The notes beneath the pieces are model-generated. The model did no database searches. It had not been told where the DNA came from and saw only the letters and a list, made by a program, of their open reading frames with translations. From contig CAJWYF010000008.1 in assembly GCA_913049535.1 (NCBI GenBank), positions 1-64,000 on the forward strand: a stretch of DNA of 64,000 bases. The letters run 5' to 3'. Both the position numbers and the translations under genes were made by a program. Positions within the stretch are counted from its first letter, which is position 1; each line of letters starts with the position of its first letter. Shown here in pieces: positions 54,621-64,000 of the stretch. Source of the DNA: an uncultured Synechococcus sp. Lineage in GTDB: Bacteria > Cyanobacteriota > Cyanobacteriia > PCC-6307 > Cyanobiaceae.

Positions 54621-55508
54621 TCAGGAATCTTCAAAGGTGGCCAGGCCCTTGGCGCGATTCACAGCGCTCTTGAGCCGCTCGTCTTTGAACATCTCAGCGG
54701 TCACCTCCCGCAGCTTGGGGCCCCACAGCTGGTCTTTTTGAAAAGCACCCAGGACGTAGTCCGGCTGCTTGATCAGGGCCTGCACCGCCAGCCCGACCAC
54801 ATCAGCTGAGGTGTCACCGTCGGCATAGAGGGCCGCGGCCAGGGCCAGGGTCGGCTCGGCTTCTCCTGAACTGAGATCCACCGCGCGTCGCCAGCGGCCG
54901 ATGGCGGCGCTGGTGTTGCCCTGCTCGTAGAGAACGATCCCCTGGTTGTTGACCGCTTCCCAGAAGTCCTCCCGCAGGCCAGAGGCCTTCTCGAAGGAGC
55001 GCAGGGCAGGACCCAGTTCGTTCAGCTTGATCTGAGCATTGCCCAGATCGAAGTAAGCACCTGGGTTTTTAGGGTCCAGTCGCAGCCCTTCCCGCAGCAA
55101 TTTCTGGGCGGTTTCAGGTTTTTCATTGCGCAGATTCAGGGCGCCTTCGGCGAACCAGACCCCAGGGTTTTTGGGATCCAGCTCTTTGGCCCGGCCAAGG
55201 GCTTCTTCGGCCCGCTGGGTCTGTTCGGCTTTGTTTTTGTCGTTGGTGCTGCGCAGTTCCGCCTCGGCGAGCACCAGCCAGGCCCGTGGATCTTTCGGCA
55301 GCAGCTGCACGGCCAGCAGCCCCAGTCGACGGGCCTCCTCCACCTGGCCGATCCGCAACAGTCCAGCTGCTGCACCGGCGATGTTGAGACCGGCGTCGTT
55401 CAGCTCTTCCGTTGAAGGCAAAAACACGTAGGGCACCAGGGCCCGTGCTGGCAAAGGGGCACACCAGAGCGCAGCAGCAGCGATCAGGGGTGGCAGCCAT
55501 CCACGCAT
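54621..55508 (-). CDS. secreted/lumenal TPR-repeat protein
   Basis: Start ATG 55508 (MRGWLPPLIAAAALWCAPLPARA signal peptide); repeated TPR-like segments. Confidence 0.85.
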   Translation of the reverse strand: MRGWLPPLIAAAALWCAPLPARALVPYVFLPSTEELNDAGLNIAGAAAGLLRIGQVEEARRLGLLAVQLLPKDPRAWLVLAEAELRSTNDKNKAEQTQRAEEALGRAKELDPKNPGVWFAEGALNLRNEKPETAQKLLREGLRLDPKNPGAYFDLGNAQIKLNELGPALRSFEKASGLREDFWEAVNNQGIVLYEQGNTSAAIGRWRRAVDLSSGEAEPTLALAAALYADGDTSADVVGLAVQALIKQPDYVLGAFQKDQLWGPKLREVTAEMFKDERLKSAVNRAKGLATFEDS

Positions 55509-55531
55509 TGCCACTCCCGGCAGACGAGGGC

Positions 55532-56443
55532 TCAGCCTAGGTGCCGCAGATTGCGCCGCCACATCCACGGTTTGATGCGCCGCAGCGCTGAAGCCCGCAA
55601 CTGCTCCCCCCACTGTGTGTCGCTCCAGCTCAGCAGCTCCGCTCTGCTGCTGTTGAGAACCCATGGCCGCGGCTGCACCTGGGGGTCATCACTGGAGCGG
55701 GCCCGCTGCTGATTCCAGGGGCACACCTCCTGACAGATGTCACAACCGGCGATCCAGCCATGGGATGGGACTGGCAACACCGCTTCCCGGTTTTCGATCG
55801 TGTGAAAGGCGATGCAACGCCGGCTGTCCACAACAAAGGGCTCTTTGAGCGCATCGGTGGGACAGGCGGGCAAACAACGGCTGCAACCTCCGCACAAGGG
55901 TTGGGCGGGTTGATCAGCGTCCAGCTCTAGATCGGTGAGCAGGTGGCCCAGCAGCAGCCAGGAGCCATGGCTTGTGCTGATCAGGTTGCCGTTTTTGCCG
56001 ATCCAGCCCAGTCCTGCTTCTTCCGCCCAGGTCTTGTCCATCAGCGGTGCACTGTCGACGCAGGCCCGCCACTGGCAACCGGGTTGCTGTTGATCGAGCC
56101 AGCGCCCCAGGCGCCGCAGCCGCTGATCGATCACTCGGTGGTAATCGCGCCCCCAGCCATAGCGCGCGATGCGAGGGCTGCCGGGCTGCTGATGCGCGTT
56201 GACGTAGTAGTTCAATCCCACAGCCAGCAGGCTGCGCGCCCCCGGTAAGAGGGTCGAGATGGCCTGTCGCCGTGGGTCTCGCATCCAGGCCATGTCGGCC
56301 TGGTGCTCCTGCTCCAACCAGCGCTGCAATGCCGCAGTGCGCAATCGGATGCGCTCCCCACCGGGGATCAAGGCAATCCCGGCAACGGCAAAACCCTCGC
56401 GGATGGCCTGCGCCTTCAGTTGTGCTGCAAGCCCGGCCGGCAC
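55532..56443 (-). CDS. queG: epoxyqueuosine reductase (GTG start proposed)
   Basis: CGGCSRCLPACPTDAL and CDICQEVCPWN 4Fe-4S motifs; YVNAHQQPGSPRIARYGWGRDYH. Confidence 0.92.
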   Translation of the reverse strand: MPAGLAAQLKAQAIREGFAVAGIALIPGGERIRLRTAALQRWLEQEHQADMAWMRDPRRQAISTLLPGARSLLAVGLNYYVNAHQQPGSPRIARYGWGRDYHRVIDQRLRRLGRWLDQQQPGCQWRACVDSAPLMDKTWAEEAGLGWIGKNGNLISTSHGSWLLLGHLLTDLELDADQPAQPLCGGCSRCLPACPTDALKEPFVVDSRRCIAFHTIENREAVLPVPSHGWIAGCDICQEVCPWNQQRARSSDDPQVQPRPWVLNSSRAELLSWSDTQWGEQLRASALRRIKPWMWRRNLRHLG

Positions 56444-56474
56444 CCGTACAGTTGCGCCGCTTCTGCATTCTCCC

Positions 56475-57125
56475 GTGCCCGACACCTCTCCTTCCCGCCT
56501 GGCAGGGCTGCTCCGCTGGATCGGCGGGGTGCTGGTGATCCTGCTGGGCTTCGAGCTGCTGGCTGTTCTCGTTGCCAATGCCTGGGACGAGGAGGCTTTC
56601 CGTCAGTTGGTGGTCGACACGTTGATCACCAATGGGCCGATGGCTCTCATTGGTCTGTTGCTGATGCTGCTGGCCTCTCGGATTGATCTGCCAGCCCAGG
56701 GCCGTACGCCCCTGCGTTGGACGGTCATGGCGGTGGGCGGCCTGCTGTCGGTGGCCATGTTCGTCGCGGTGCCCGTGACCATCGCTGGCAATCGGCTGAT
56801 CCAGGCCGATGCTGACCAGGCCGTCACCCAAAAGCGTGGCGAGCTGGAGCGCGCCGAATCAGAGAGCCAGGAGCCCAAGCTGCTGGAGGTGCTCGAGGGT
56901 CAGTTGGTGCAGGCCGGCCAGGTGGCTGCTGATGCCAAGCCGGAGGACAAAAAGGCGCAGGTCCAGGCCCTGATCGACCAACGCCTCGATCAGTTGCGCG
57001 ATCAGCTCACCCAGGCCGAGCGGGCCCGTGATCTGACTATGGGGCAGCGACAGCTCGGCGGAACGGTGGTGGCACTGGTGCTGGCTCTGGCCTTCCTCGC
57101 CGTTGCCTTAGCAGCAGTCCTCTAA
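56475..57125 (+). CDS. HpsJ-like membrane protein (GTG start proposed)
   Basis: Multi-TM with coiled-coil central region; start at VPDTSPSRLAGLLRWIGG. Confidence 0.7.
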   Translation: MPDTSPSRLAGLLRWIGGVLVILLGFELLAVLVANAWDEEAFRQLVVDTLITNGPMALIGLLLMLLASRIDLPAQGRTPLRWTVMAVGGLLSVAMFVAVPVTIAGNRLIQADADQAVTQKRGELERAESESQEPKLLEVLEGQLVQAGQVAADAKPEDKKAQVQALIDQRLDQLRDQLTQAERARDLTMGQRQLGGTVVALVLALAFLAVALAAVL

Positions 57126-57178
57126 GCGGGGGACGCCCGTCGCTAAGTTGCAAAGGCGTTTTTGTACGCGTTGCTGCT

Positions 57179-57922
57179 TTGGTTCAGTCCCGCTCACGTC
57201 AAGAGCCCCCGGTCAATGTGCGGCTGCAGCAGGATCTGAAAAATGACCTGATCGCTGGTCTGTTGGTGGTCATTCCGCTGGCCACGACCATCTGGCTGGC
57301 CACGATCGTCACCCGATTCGTGGTGAGTTTTCTGACCTCGGTTCCCAAGCAGTTCAATCCGTTCAACACGCTCAACCCGCTGCTGCAGGAGCTGATCAAC
57401 CTCTCCGTGGGTCTTCTGGTCCCCCTGCTGGGAATCCTGCTGATCGGTCTGATGGCCCGCAACATCGTCGGGCGTTGGTTGTTGGATTTCGGTGAAGGCA
57501 CCCTGGCCCGGATTCCGCTGGCGGGATCCGTCTACAAGACGCTGAAGCAGATCCTTGAAACGGTGCTGCGCGATAACAGCACTCGTTTTCGCCGCGTGGT
57601 GCTGGTCGAGTACCCGCGGGAAGGCATCTATGCCCTCGGGTTTGTGACCGGAATGCTCAGTGCTGGCATGCAATCGAGTTTTCCCCAGCCCATGGTGAGC
57701 ATCTTCATTCCAACGGCGCCGAATCCCACCACCGGCTGGTACAGCATCGTCCCTGAAACATCCGTCAAGGATCTCGACATGAGTGTTGAGGACGCCTTTC
57801 GAACGATCATCTCCGCTGGCATCGTCAATCCCGATGAGCGTCCGGCTCAGAGCAACCGCAGTTTTTCCAGCCTGCTTGCTCAGCTCCGTCCCACCCCGAT
57901 GGCAGCCCCCCCCAAGTCTTGA
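57179..57922 (+). CDS. DUF502 membrane protein (TTG start)
   Basis: LIAGLLVVIPLATTIWL, RIPLAGSVYKTLKQILET, VSIFIPTAPNPTTGWYSIVPE. Confidence 0.88.
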   Translation: MVQSRSRQEPPVNVRLQQDLKNDLIAGLLVVIPLATTIWLATIVTRFVVSFLTSVPKQFNPFNTLNPLLQELINLSVGLLVPLLGILLIGLMARNIVGRWLLDFGEGTLARIPLAGSVYKTLKQILETVLRDNSTRFRRVVLVEYPREGIYALGFVTGMLSAGMQSSFPQPMVSIFIPTAPNPTTGWYSIVPETSVKDLDMSVEDAFRTIISAGIVNPDERPAQSNRSFSSLLAQLRPTPMAAPPKS

Positions 57923-57925
57923 TTC

Positions 57926-58537
57926 ATGCAGAACCGCACCATCGCCAGGGAGCTGGCGCTGCTGATCCTCGGCCAGTTTCAAGACCCTGCAGAGCGGGGC
58001 GATCAAAGCACCGAGCAGCTGTTGGCCCAAGCCATGGCATCGCTGAACAGCCACCTGCGCGAGTCACTGGATCGCAGCGCTGAGGAGCTGCAGCAGGCAC
58101 AGCAGTCCTTGCTGGACAGTGAACTGGCAGAAGGCGAACTCCCCAAGGTGCGGGACCACCTGCGCCAGGGACTCGAGCGGGCTGAGCAGGTCCTCAACCG
58201 TCTTTCTTCCAGCCTGGAATTTCCCCGTTTGCTGCTGCTGGCCGATCAGCGTGAATTGCGCGCCTGGGCCCTTGAGCGCTCTGGTGCGGTCGCTGCTGCG
58301 CAACCTGAGCTGGACCAGCGCATCGACGGGGTCATGGAGGGTTGGCGTCTCACGCGCCTGCCCCGGATTGATCAGGACATCCTGCGGCTGGCGGTCGTTG
58401 AGATGGATCGCTTTGCCACCCCAGCTGCTGTGGCTTGCAATGAAGCCGTTGAACTAGCTCACCGCTACAGCGATGAAGCGGGCCGGCGCATGATCAACGG
58501 TGTTTTGCGGCGCTACACCACCGCGCACCACGCCTGA
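57926..58537 (+). CDS. nusB: transcription antitermination factor NusB
   Basis: C-terminal RLPRIDQDILRLAVVEMDRF ... ACNEAVELAHRYSDEAGRRMINGVL. Confidence 0.92.
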   Translation: MQNRTIARELALLILGQFQDPAERGDQSTEQLLAQAMASLNSHLRESLDRSAEELQQAQQSLLDSELAEGELPKVRDHLRQGLERAEQVLNRLSSSLEFPRLLLLADQRELRAWALERSGAVAAAQPELDQRIDGVMEGWRLTRLPRIDQDILRLAVVEMDRFATPAAVACNEAVELAHRYSDEAGRRMINGVLRRYTTAHHA

Positions 58538-58541
58538 GCTC

Positions 58542-60089
58542 ATGGCTGATTTCGACTGGTTCCAGCGTCAGGACGGCAGCGACGCTCAAGGTGCATCACC
58601 GGATGATGCCCTCGACTGGGCACGCCAGGCCTACGCCCGGCTCAAGGCACAGCAGCAGGCCGAGAAGCTTGCTGCTGAGGCTGAACCGGCGTCTCCATCA
58701 GCACCAGCTGCTGCACCCGTGTCTGAACCAGCTCCTGCAGCTGCCGTGGCCCTCGAACCACAGCAGGAGGTTGAGGCCACGGCTCCAGCAGAGGAGCCAA
58801 CGGTCGAGCCCTCTCCCCCCATGGCCCAGTCGCTGGAGCCATCCGGGCAGCTTGATGCGGAGCCCGAACCTGCCTCTGCCCCGGCGTTGTCCTGGCTTGA
58901 GCAGGCCGCGGCGCGCCGCCAGGAACGGTTGGATGAGCTGGTGGTTCCTGAACCGCAGCAGGAATCCCAGAGCCCTGCAGAGCCTGTCGTGCCGTCGATC
59001 GACGCCAACCTCGCCCAGCAGCAGCAGGCCCCAACAACCCCTTCCGATGTCGCCGATGCCGAACCGGCCTTGGGGCAGCTCGATGAGGAGTTCCTCTGGT
59101 CCGCTGAGGTGCTGGCTGCCCAGGGCCGCAGCGTCGAGCAGGTCTCGCTTGAGGAGATCGATTGGCTCGGACGCTTGCGGCGCGGCATGGAGAAGACGCG
59201 TCAGAACTTTGTCACCACCCTGCTGGAGAACCTCGGCTCTGATCCGCTGTCTGAGGAATCCCTCGATGACATCGAGACCCTGCTGCTGCAGGCCGATGTT
59301 GGAGTGGAAGCCACCGATCAAGTGCTCGAGCGACTGCGGCGGCGCATGAATGAGCAGGTGGTGGATGCCAATGCCGCCATCGACCTGTTGAAACAACAGC
59401 TGCGTGAGCTCCTTGATGCCCCGCTGCACAACAGCGACACGCCCGCTCTGCTGGCACCCAAAAAAGGCGCGCTCAACATCTGGCTGATGGTGGGGGTCAA
59501 TGGCGTCGGTAAGACCACGACCCTCGGCAAGTTGGCCAACCTGGCTGTGCGCAGTGGTTACAGCTGCCTGGTGGCGGCGGGCGACACCTTCCGGGCCGCG
59601 GCCGTGCAGCAACTGCAGGTGTGGGCTGAGCGCAGTGGGGTGTCCGTTGTGGCCAACCCGTCAGCCAACGCTGATCCAGCGGCTGTGGTGTTCGATGCCA
59701 TCGGTGCCGCGCGCTCCAAGGGCAGTGAACTGCTCCTGGTGGATACCGCCGGGCGGCTGCAGACCAAGCACAACTTGATGGAAGAGCTGGCCAAGGTGCG
59801 CCGTGTTGTCGATCGCCTTGCCCCGGAGGCCGTGGTGGAGTCACTGCTCGTTCTTGATGCCAGCCAAGGCCAGAACGGTCTGCGGCAGGCCATGGCCTTT
59901 GCTTCTGCCGCTGGACTCACCGGTGTGGTGCTCACCAAGCTCGATGGCACGGCTCGTGGTGGTGTGGCCCTGGCTGTGGCATCGGAGAGCAAGCTGCCGA
60001 TTCGTTTCATCGGCGCCGGCGAAGGCCTGCGTGATCTACGGCCGTTCAACAGCTTTGAATTCGTGGAGGCCCTGCTGGCGCGGGCTTGA
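58542..60089 (+). CDS. ftsY: signal recognition particle receptor FtsY
   Basis: GVNGVGKTTTLGKLA, AAGDTFRAAAVQQL, LVDTAGRLQTKHNLMEEL, TKLDGTARGG; start at MADFDWFQRQDG. Confidence 0.96.
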   Translation: MADFDWFQRQDGSDAQGASPDDALDWARQAYARLKAQQQAEKLAAEAEPASPSAPAAAPVSEPAPAAAVALEPQQEVEATAPAEEPTVEPSPPMAQSLEPSGQLDAEPEPASAPALSWLEQAAARRQERLDELVVPEPQQESQSPAEPVVPSIDANLAQQQQAPTTPSDVADAEPALGQLDEEFLWSAEVLAAQGRSVEQVSLEEIDWLGRLRRGMEKTRQNFVTTLLENLGSDPLSEESLDDIETLLLQADVGVEATDQVLERLRRRMNEQVVDANAAIDLLKQQLRELLDAPLHNSDTPALLAPKKGALNIWLMVGVNGVGKTTTLGKLANLAVRSGYSCLVAAGDTFRAAAVQQLQVWAERSGVSVVANPSANADPAAVVFDAIGAARSKGSELLLVDTAGRLQTKHNLMEELAKVRRVVDRLAPEAVVESLLVLDASQGQNGLRQAMAFASAAGLTGVVLTKLDGTARGGVALAVASESKLPIRFIGAGEGLRDLRPFNSFEFVEALLARA

Positions 60090-60131
60090 GCCTGGGGCCG
60101 TCGCTAGCTTGGAAGCCCCAGCGGCAGCCCC

Positions 60132-61511
60132 ATGGGCGGAACGCCGCCTACCCATCGCTCGCCTTCTTCTGCGGCAATTACCCCGGCAGCATCGCTGCGG
60201 CAGTTGATCGACAGCCTCAACCGTGAGCAGCGCCGCAACCAGGAACTGCTGGCGTCCCTCGGTTTTGCCCTGCGAAGTTTCACCAACCTCAGTCGCTTTC
60301 TTGAGTTGGTGCCGCTGCTGACGGCCCGGTTGGTGGAGGCAGAGGGTGCGGTGCTGCTGACCTTTCGCAGTGATGGTGGTCTCTGGCGTGAGCAGCTGCA
60401 TGGCTCATCCCAGGAACGTTGCGGCAAGCTGTTGCGCCTGCTGGCCGGCCTGCAGGACAGCGAGCTGGACCGTGATGCCGGTGATGAGGCGATGGCCACC
60501 CGTCTCGATCAGTTGGTGCGCCGCCAGCTGGGTGATGTGCAGCTTTTCGGCACCTCCGTGGTGGCCAAGAACCGTCAACGCGGGCGCCTTTATGTCTTCA
60601 GTGGCGACCCGCAATTCTCCTGGAGCGAAGTGCGCCGCCGGCATGTGCAGCTTGTGGCTGATCAGACGGCGGTGGCGATTGAGAATGAACTGCTGCTGGA
60701 GGAGATGCGCCGCCACCAGCGGCTGGACCAGCAGCTCAGCATCGGCGGTGAGATTCAGGCTCAGCTGCTGCCCAGTCGCTGCCCGGTGATCGATGGGGTG
60801 GAGCTGGCCGCCAGTTGCCGCCCGGCGTTTCAGGTGGGCGGTGATTACTACGACTTCATCCCGACCCGACCTCAGCTCAGCGGCAAACGCCGTGAACAGG
60901 GTCGTTGGGCAGTGGTCATGGGCGATGTGATGGGCAAGGGCATCCCGGCTGGTCTGTTGATGACCCTGTTGCGGGGCATGTTGCGCGCTGAGGTGCTCAC
61001 CGGCCTACCGCCGGACCGGATCCTGCATGACCTCAATGAGCTTGCCCAGGAGGACCTGGCCCATTCCAATCGCTTCGTGACGCTCTTTTATTCGGAGTTT
61101 GATCCACGAACCCGGGTTTTGCGATTCAGCAACGCCGCCCACAACCCGCCCCTGATCTGGCGCCGTCAGGGGCACACCGTCGAGCGTCTCGACGCTCCGG
61201 GCCTGTTGATCGGTCTGCAACCCGATGCTGATTACGGCTGCGAGCAGGTGCAGCTCGAGCCCGGGGATGTGCTGCTCTATTACACCGATGGGGTCACCGA
61301 AGCCAGTGGCGTCGGTGGTGAGCGTTTCGATGAAGAACGCCTGATGCGAGCACTGCTGGCGATCTGCAAGAACGTTCCCGATGCCCAGGGCATTCTTGAT
61401 CAACTGTTTGCGCGTCTTGATCGCTTTGTCGGCGCCGGCCGGCAGCTGGAGGATGACGCCTCCATGGTGGTGCTCAAGGTCCACGACGAAGTGGTGTTGC
61501 CGTCCATTTAG
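60132..61511 (+). CDS. GAF domain/PP2C-family (SpoIIE/RsbU-like) protein phosphatase
   Basis: QVGGDYYDF, VMGDVMGKGIPAGLLMTLLRGMLRAE, LLYYTDGVTEA. Confidence 0.92.
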   Translation: MGGTPPTHRSPSSAAITPAASLRQLIDSLNREQRRNQELLASLGFALRSFTNLSRFLELVPLLTARLVEAEGAVLLTFRSDGGLWREQLHGSSQERCGKLLRLLAGLQDSELDRDAGDEAMATRLDQLVRRQLGDVQLFGTSVVAKNRQRGRLYVFSGDPQFSWSEVRRRHVQLVADQTAVAIENELLLEEMRRHQRLDQQLSIGGEIQAQLLPSRCPVIDGVELAASCRPAFQVGGDYYDFIPTRPQLSGKRREQGRWAVVMGDVMGKGIPAGLLMTLLRGMLRAEVLTGLPPDRILHDLNELAQEDLAHSNRFVTLFYSEFDPRTRVLRFSNAAHNPPLIWRRQGHTVERLDAPGLLIGLQPDADYGCEQVQLEPGDVLLYYTDGVTEASGVGGERFDEERLMRALLAICKNVPDAQGILDQLFARLDRFVGAGRQLEDDASMVVLKVHDEVVLPSI

Positions 61512-61520
61512 GCTGCATTC

Positions 61521-62936
61521 ATGAGCGGATCAGACGGCGTCACCGGGGGCTCCGGCAGTGGTTGGAGTGATCGTTTCGAGCAGGGGCTGCATCCCGCCAT
61601 CGAGCGCTTCAATGCCTCCATTGGTTTTGATATCGCTTTGCTGCAGCAGGATCTTGATGGTTCTGTAGCCCATGCGCGCATGCTCGGCCGCTGCGGGTTG
61701 ATCAGTGAGGCCGAAAGCGAGCAGCTGATTGCTGGCCTGGAAGCGGTGCGACAGGAGGCTGCTGCTGGTGCCTTCAATCCAGGTCTGGAAGCTGAAGATG
61801 TTCATTTCGCCGTTGAGCGCCGCCTGATCGAACAGCTCGGTCCGTTGGGCAAGAAGCTCCACACCGGTCGCAGCCGCAATGATCAGGTGGGAACGGATCT
61901 GCGCCTATGGCTGCGTGAGCACATCGATGGCATTGATCAGCTGCTGCGCCGCTTTCAACGGGCCCTGTTCCGCCATGCCCATGAGCATCTCGACACCCTG
62001 ATCCCGGGCTACACGCACCTGCAGCGCGCCCAGCCTCTGTCGCTGGCTCACCATCTGCTCGCCTATGTGGAGATGGCTGAGCGTGATCGAAACCGTCTTG
62101 AGGACGTGCGCCGCCGGGTCAATTGTTCTCCCCTCGGTGCAGCCGCCCTGGCGGGTACGCCGCTGCCGATTGACCGGCGCCAGACCGCCGCAGAGCTTGG
62201 CTTCGAGGCCATCTATGCCAACAGCCTGGATGCGGTGAGTGACCGCGATTTCACGGTGGAATTCAGCGCCGCCGCTTCCCTGGTGATGGCGCACCTCAGC
62301 CGGTTGGCGGAGGAGGTGATCTTTTGGGCCAGCGAGGAATTCGCTTTCATCCGCCTCACGGATCGTTGCGCCACAGGCAGCAGCTTGATGCCGCAGAAGA
62401 AGAACCCTGATGTGCCTGAGTTGGTGCGCGGCAAGACCGGTCGGGTCTTTGGACACCTCCAGGGTCTGCTGACCATGATCAAGGGGCTGCCTTTGGCCTA
62501 CAACAAGGACTTCCAGGAGGACAAAGAAGCCCTCTTTGATGTGGTCGCCACCACGGAGGCGTGCCTCGAGGCGATGGCGATCCTGCTGGAGGAGGGCCTG
62601 AGCTTCCGCCCCGAACGGCTCAACAGTGCTGTGGCCAGTGATTTTTCCAATGCCACCGATGTGGCTGATTACCTGGTGGCCCGCGATGTTCCCTTTCGCG
62701 AGGCCTACCAGCTGGTTGGCCGCTTGGTGAAGACTTGTCTGGATGAAGGTGTTCTGCTGCGCGATCTTCCCCTGCCCCGCTGGCAGGAGCTTCATCCCGC
62801 TTTTGATCAGGACATCTTTGCTGCCATCGCTCCACGGCAGGTGGTTGCAGCCCGCTGTAGCGAAGGCGGTACGGGCTTTGATCAGGTCAGTTCACAGCTG
62901 GAGCGATGGCATCCTCTGCTGATGTCGTCTCCATGA
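61521..62936 (+). CDS. argH: argininosuccinate lyase
   Basis: [61 protein letters not shown]. Confidence 0.97.
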   Translation: MSGSDGVTGGSGSGWSDRFEQGLHPAIERFNASIGFDIALLQQDLDGSVAHARMLGRCGLISEAESEQLIAGLEAVRQEAAAGAFNPGLEAEDVHFAVERRLIEQLGPLGKKLHTGRSRNDQVGTDLRLWLREHIDGIDQLLRRFQRALFRHAHEHLDTLIPGYTHLQRAQPLSLAHHLLAYVEMAERDRNRLEDVRRRVNCSPLGAAALAGTPLPIDRRQTAAELGFEAIYANSLDAVSDRDFTVEFSAAASLVMAHLSRLAEEVIFWASEEFAFIRLTDRCATGSSLMPQKKNPDVPELVRGKTGRVFGHLQGLLTMIKGLPLAYNKDFQEDKEALFDVVATTEACLEAMAILLEEGLSFRPERLNSAVASDFSNATDVADYLVARDVPFREAYQLVGRLVKTCLDEGVLLRDLPLPRWQELHPAFDQDIFAAIAPRQVVAARCSEGGTGFDQVSSQLERWHPLLMSSP

Positions 62937-63032
62937 CATCGATCAGTAGGGGGCTGCCGGTCTAGATTTTGGATGTTCCTCACGCTGTGGGGAGACTTTC
63001 CCTATCAACGGTCCATTGGGTCCCTACGGCCA

Positions 63033-63722
63033 GTGAGTATTTTTGTCGGCAACCTCCCCTTCCGCGCGGAGCAGGAGGACATCATCGAACTGTTCGCCTC
63101 CTTTGGTGAGGTCACGAACTGTTCGCTTCCTCTCGAACGTGACACCGGCCGAAAGCGTGGTTTTGCTTTCGTCGAGATGGTGGATGAAGCCACAGAGGAG
63201 CGGGCGATCGAGGGGCTTCAGGGCACCGAGATGATGGGACGCCCCCTGCGCATCAACAAGGCTGAACCCCGTGGCGGCGGTGGCGGCGGCCGCGGCGGTT
63301 ACGGCGGCGGCGGTGGTGGCCGCGGTGGCTATGGCGGCGGCGGCGGTGGTTACGGCGGCGGTGGTGGCCGCGGTGGCTATGGCGGCGGCGGCGGTGGTTA
63401 CGGCGGTGGTGGCGGCGGCGGCTACCAGGATCGCGGTGGCTATGGCGGCGGTGGCGGCGGTGGCGGCTACCAGGACCGCGGTGGCTATGGCGGCGGCGGT
63501 GGTGAGCGCGGCTCAGGCGCCCGTGGTTGGGAAGACCGCAGCTACGGCGGTGGCAACCAGGGCGGCGGCGGTGATGCCTACGGCGGCGGTGGCGGCTACG
63601 GCGGTGGCGAACCCAGTCGCGACAGTTTTGATGAAGGGCGCAGTCGCCGCAAGCGCGGCGGCGGCAGCGGTGGTGGCGCCCCCTCTGAGGACTGGGGTGA
63701 TTACGGCGGCGCCGAGGGCTGA
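63033..63722 (+). CDS. glycine-rich RRM RNA-binding protein (GTG start proposed)
   Basis: RNP2 IFVGNLPF and RNP1 RGFAFVEM; Gly/Tyr/Arg-rich C-terminus. Confidence 0.92.
   Translation: MSIFVGNLPFRAEQEDIIELFASFGEVTNCSLPLERDTGRKRGFAFVEMVDEATEERAIEGLQGTEMMGRPLRINKAEPRGGGGGGRGGYGGGGGGRGGYGGGGGGYGGGGGRGGYGGGGGGYGGGGGGGYQDRGGYGGGGGGGGYQDRGGYGGGGGERGSGARGWEDRSYGGGNQGGGGDAYGGGGGYGGGEPSRDSFDEGRSRRKRGGGSGGGAPSEDWGDYGGAEG
63283..63610 (+). repeat. GGC/GGT-rich imperfect tandem repeats encoding GGYGGGGGG and GGGYQDRGGYGGGG units
   Basis: Direct reading; repeated ggctaccagga(t/c)cgcggtggctatggcggcgg. Confidence 0.9.
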
Positions 63723-63725
63723 GCC

Positions 63726-64000
63726 CTAGAGCCCTCGCTCTTCCAACTGCCGAGCGGCCCGTTCCAGCACATCGGGGCGTGCTGAGCGTTCGCTGGCCTC
63801 CCTGCTGAGCTGTCGTCTCCAGTAGCGGGCGCCGCTCACACCCTCCACCAGATGAACCAGATGCCGGGCTATGGGCCAGAGACGTCCACCGGAGCTGCAC
63901 CATCGTTCGGCATGGGGGATCACACCGCGCAGCACCTCTGAAGCCTTCACCGCGTTGCGGCTGTGGTCTCCAAAGAGCTGCTGATCCACCTGGTTCCACT
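63726..64000 (-). CDS. tRNA-dihydrouridine synthase (DusA-like), C-terminal part; cut by window end
   Basis: C-terminal WNQVDQQLFGDHSRNAV...ARHLVHLVEGVSGARYWRRQLSREA. Confidence 0.6.
   Translation of the reverse strand, partial: WNQVDQQLFGDHSRNAVKASEVLRGVIPHAERWCSSGGRLWPIARHLVHLVEGVSGARYWRRQLSREASERSARPDVLERAARQLEERGL

Noticed and set aside
63714-63736. GAGGGCT...AGCCCTC inverted repeat between the RRM gene and dus
   Set aside because: No T-tract on either strand, so not called a terminator.
63253-63999. 248-aa His/Arg-rich minus-strand ORF and a 152-aa Ala-rich plus-strand ORF over the RRM gene
   Set aside because: Alternative frames through GGC/GGT repeats; no stop codons by composition only.

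Overview
The window is 64 kb of a compact, GC-rich cyanobacterial chromosome. Gene content and order best fit a marine Synechococcus/Cyanobium-type picocyanobacterium (inference from gene families and the dnaN-purL-purF-gyrA block; no search was run). Almost all of it is housekeeping: a molybdopterin gene cluster (moaB, moaD, moaE, moeA, moaC), ppk, a group-2 sigma factor, acnB, purU, psbQ, pstS, dnaK, aroE, rpsF, argG, mraY, purT, a sucrose-phosphate-synthase-like glycosyltransferase, uvrA, recN, thrC, dnaN (probable origin region), purL, purF, gyrA, queG, nusB, ftsY, argH and a Gly-rich RRM protein. I found no rRNA, tRNA, CRISPR array, transposase, prophage or obvious defence island. I did not find a clearly new multi-gene system. 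The observations most worth following up are: (1) a compact three-way-junction-like RNA structure in the rpsF leader; (2) an FAD oxidoreductase downstream of psbQ whose N-terminal Rossmann motif has no ATG/GTG/TTG start, with a CTGA overlap; (3) an SPS-like protein lacking the phosphatase-like domain, with its tail running antisense into purT; (4) an unlisted 50-aa membrane microprotein sharing its stop codon region with a convergent gene; (5) C-rich inverted repeats upstream of dnaN.
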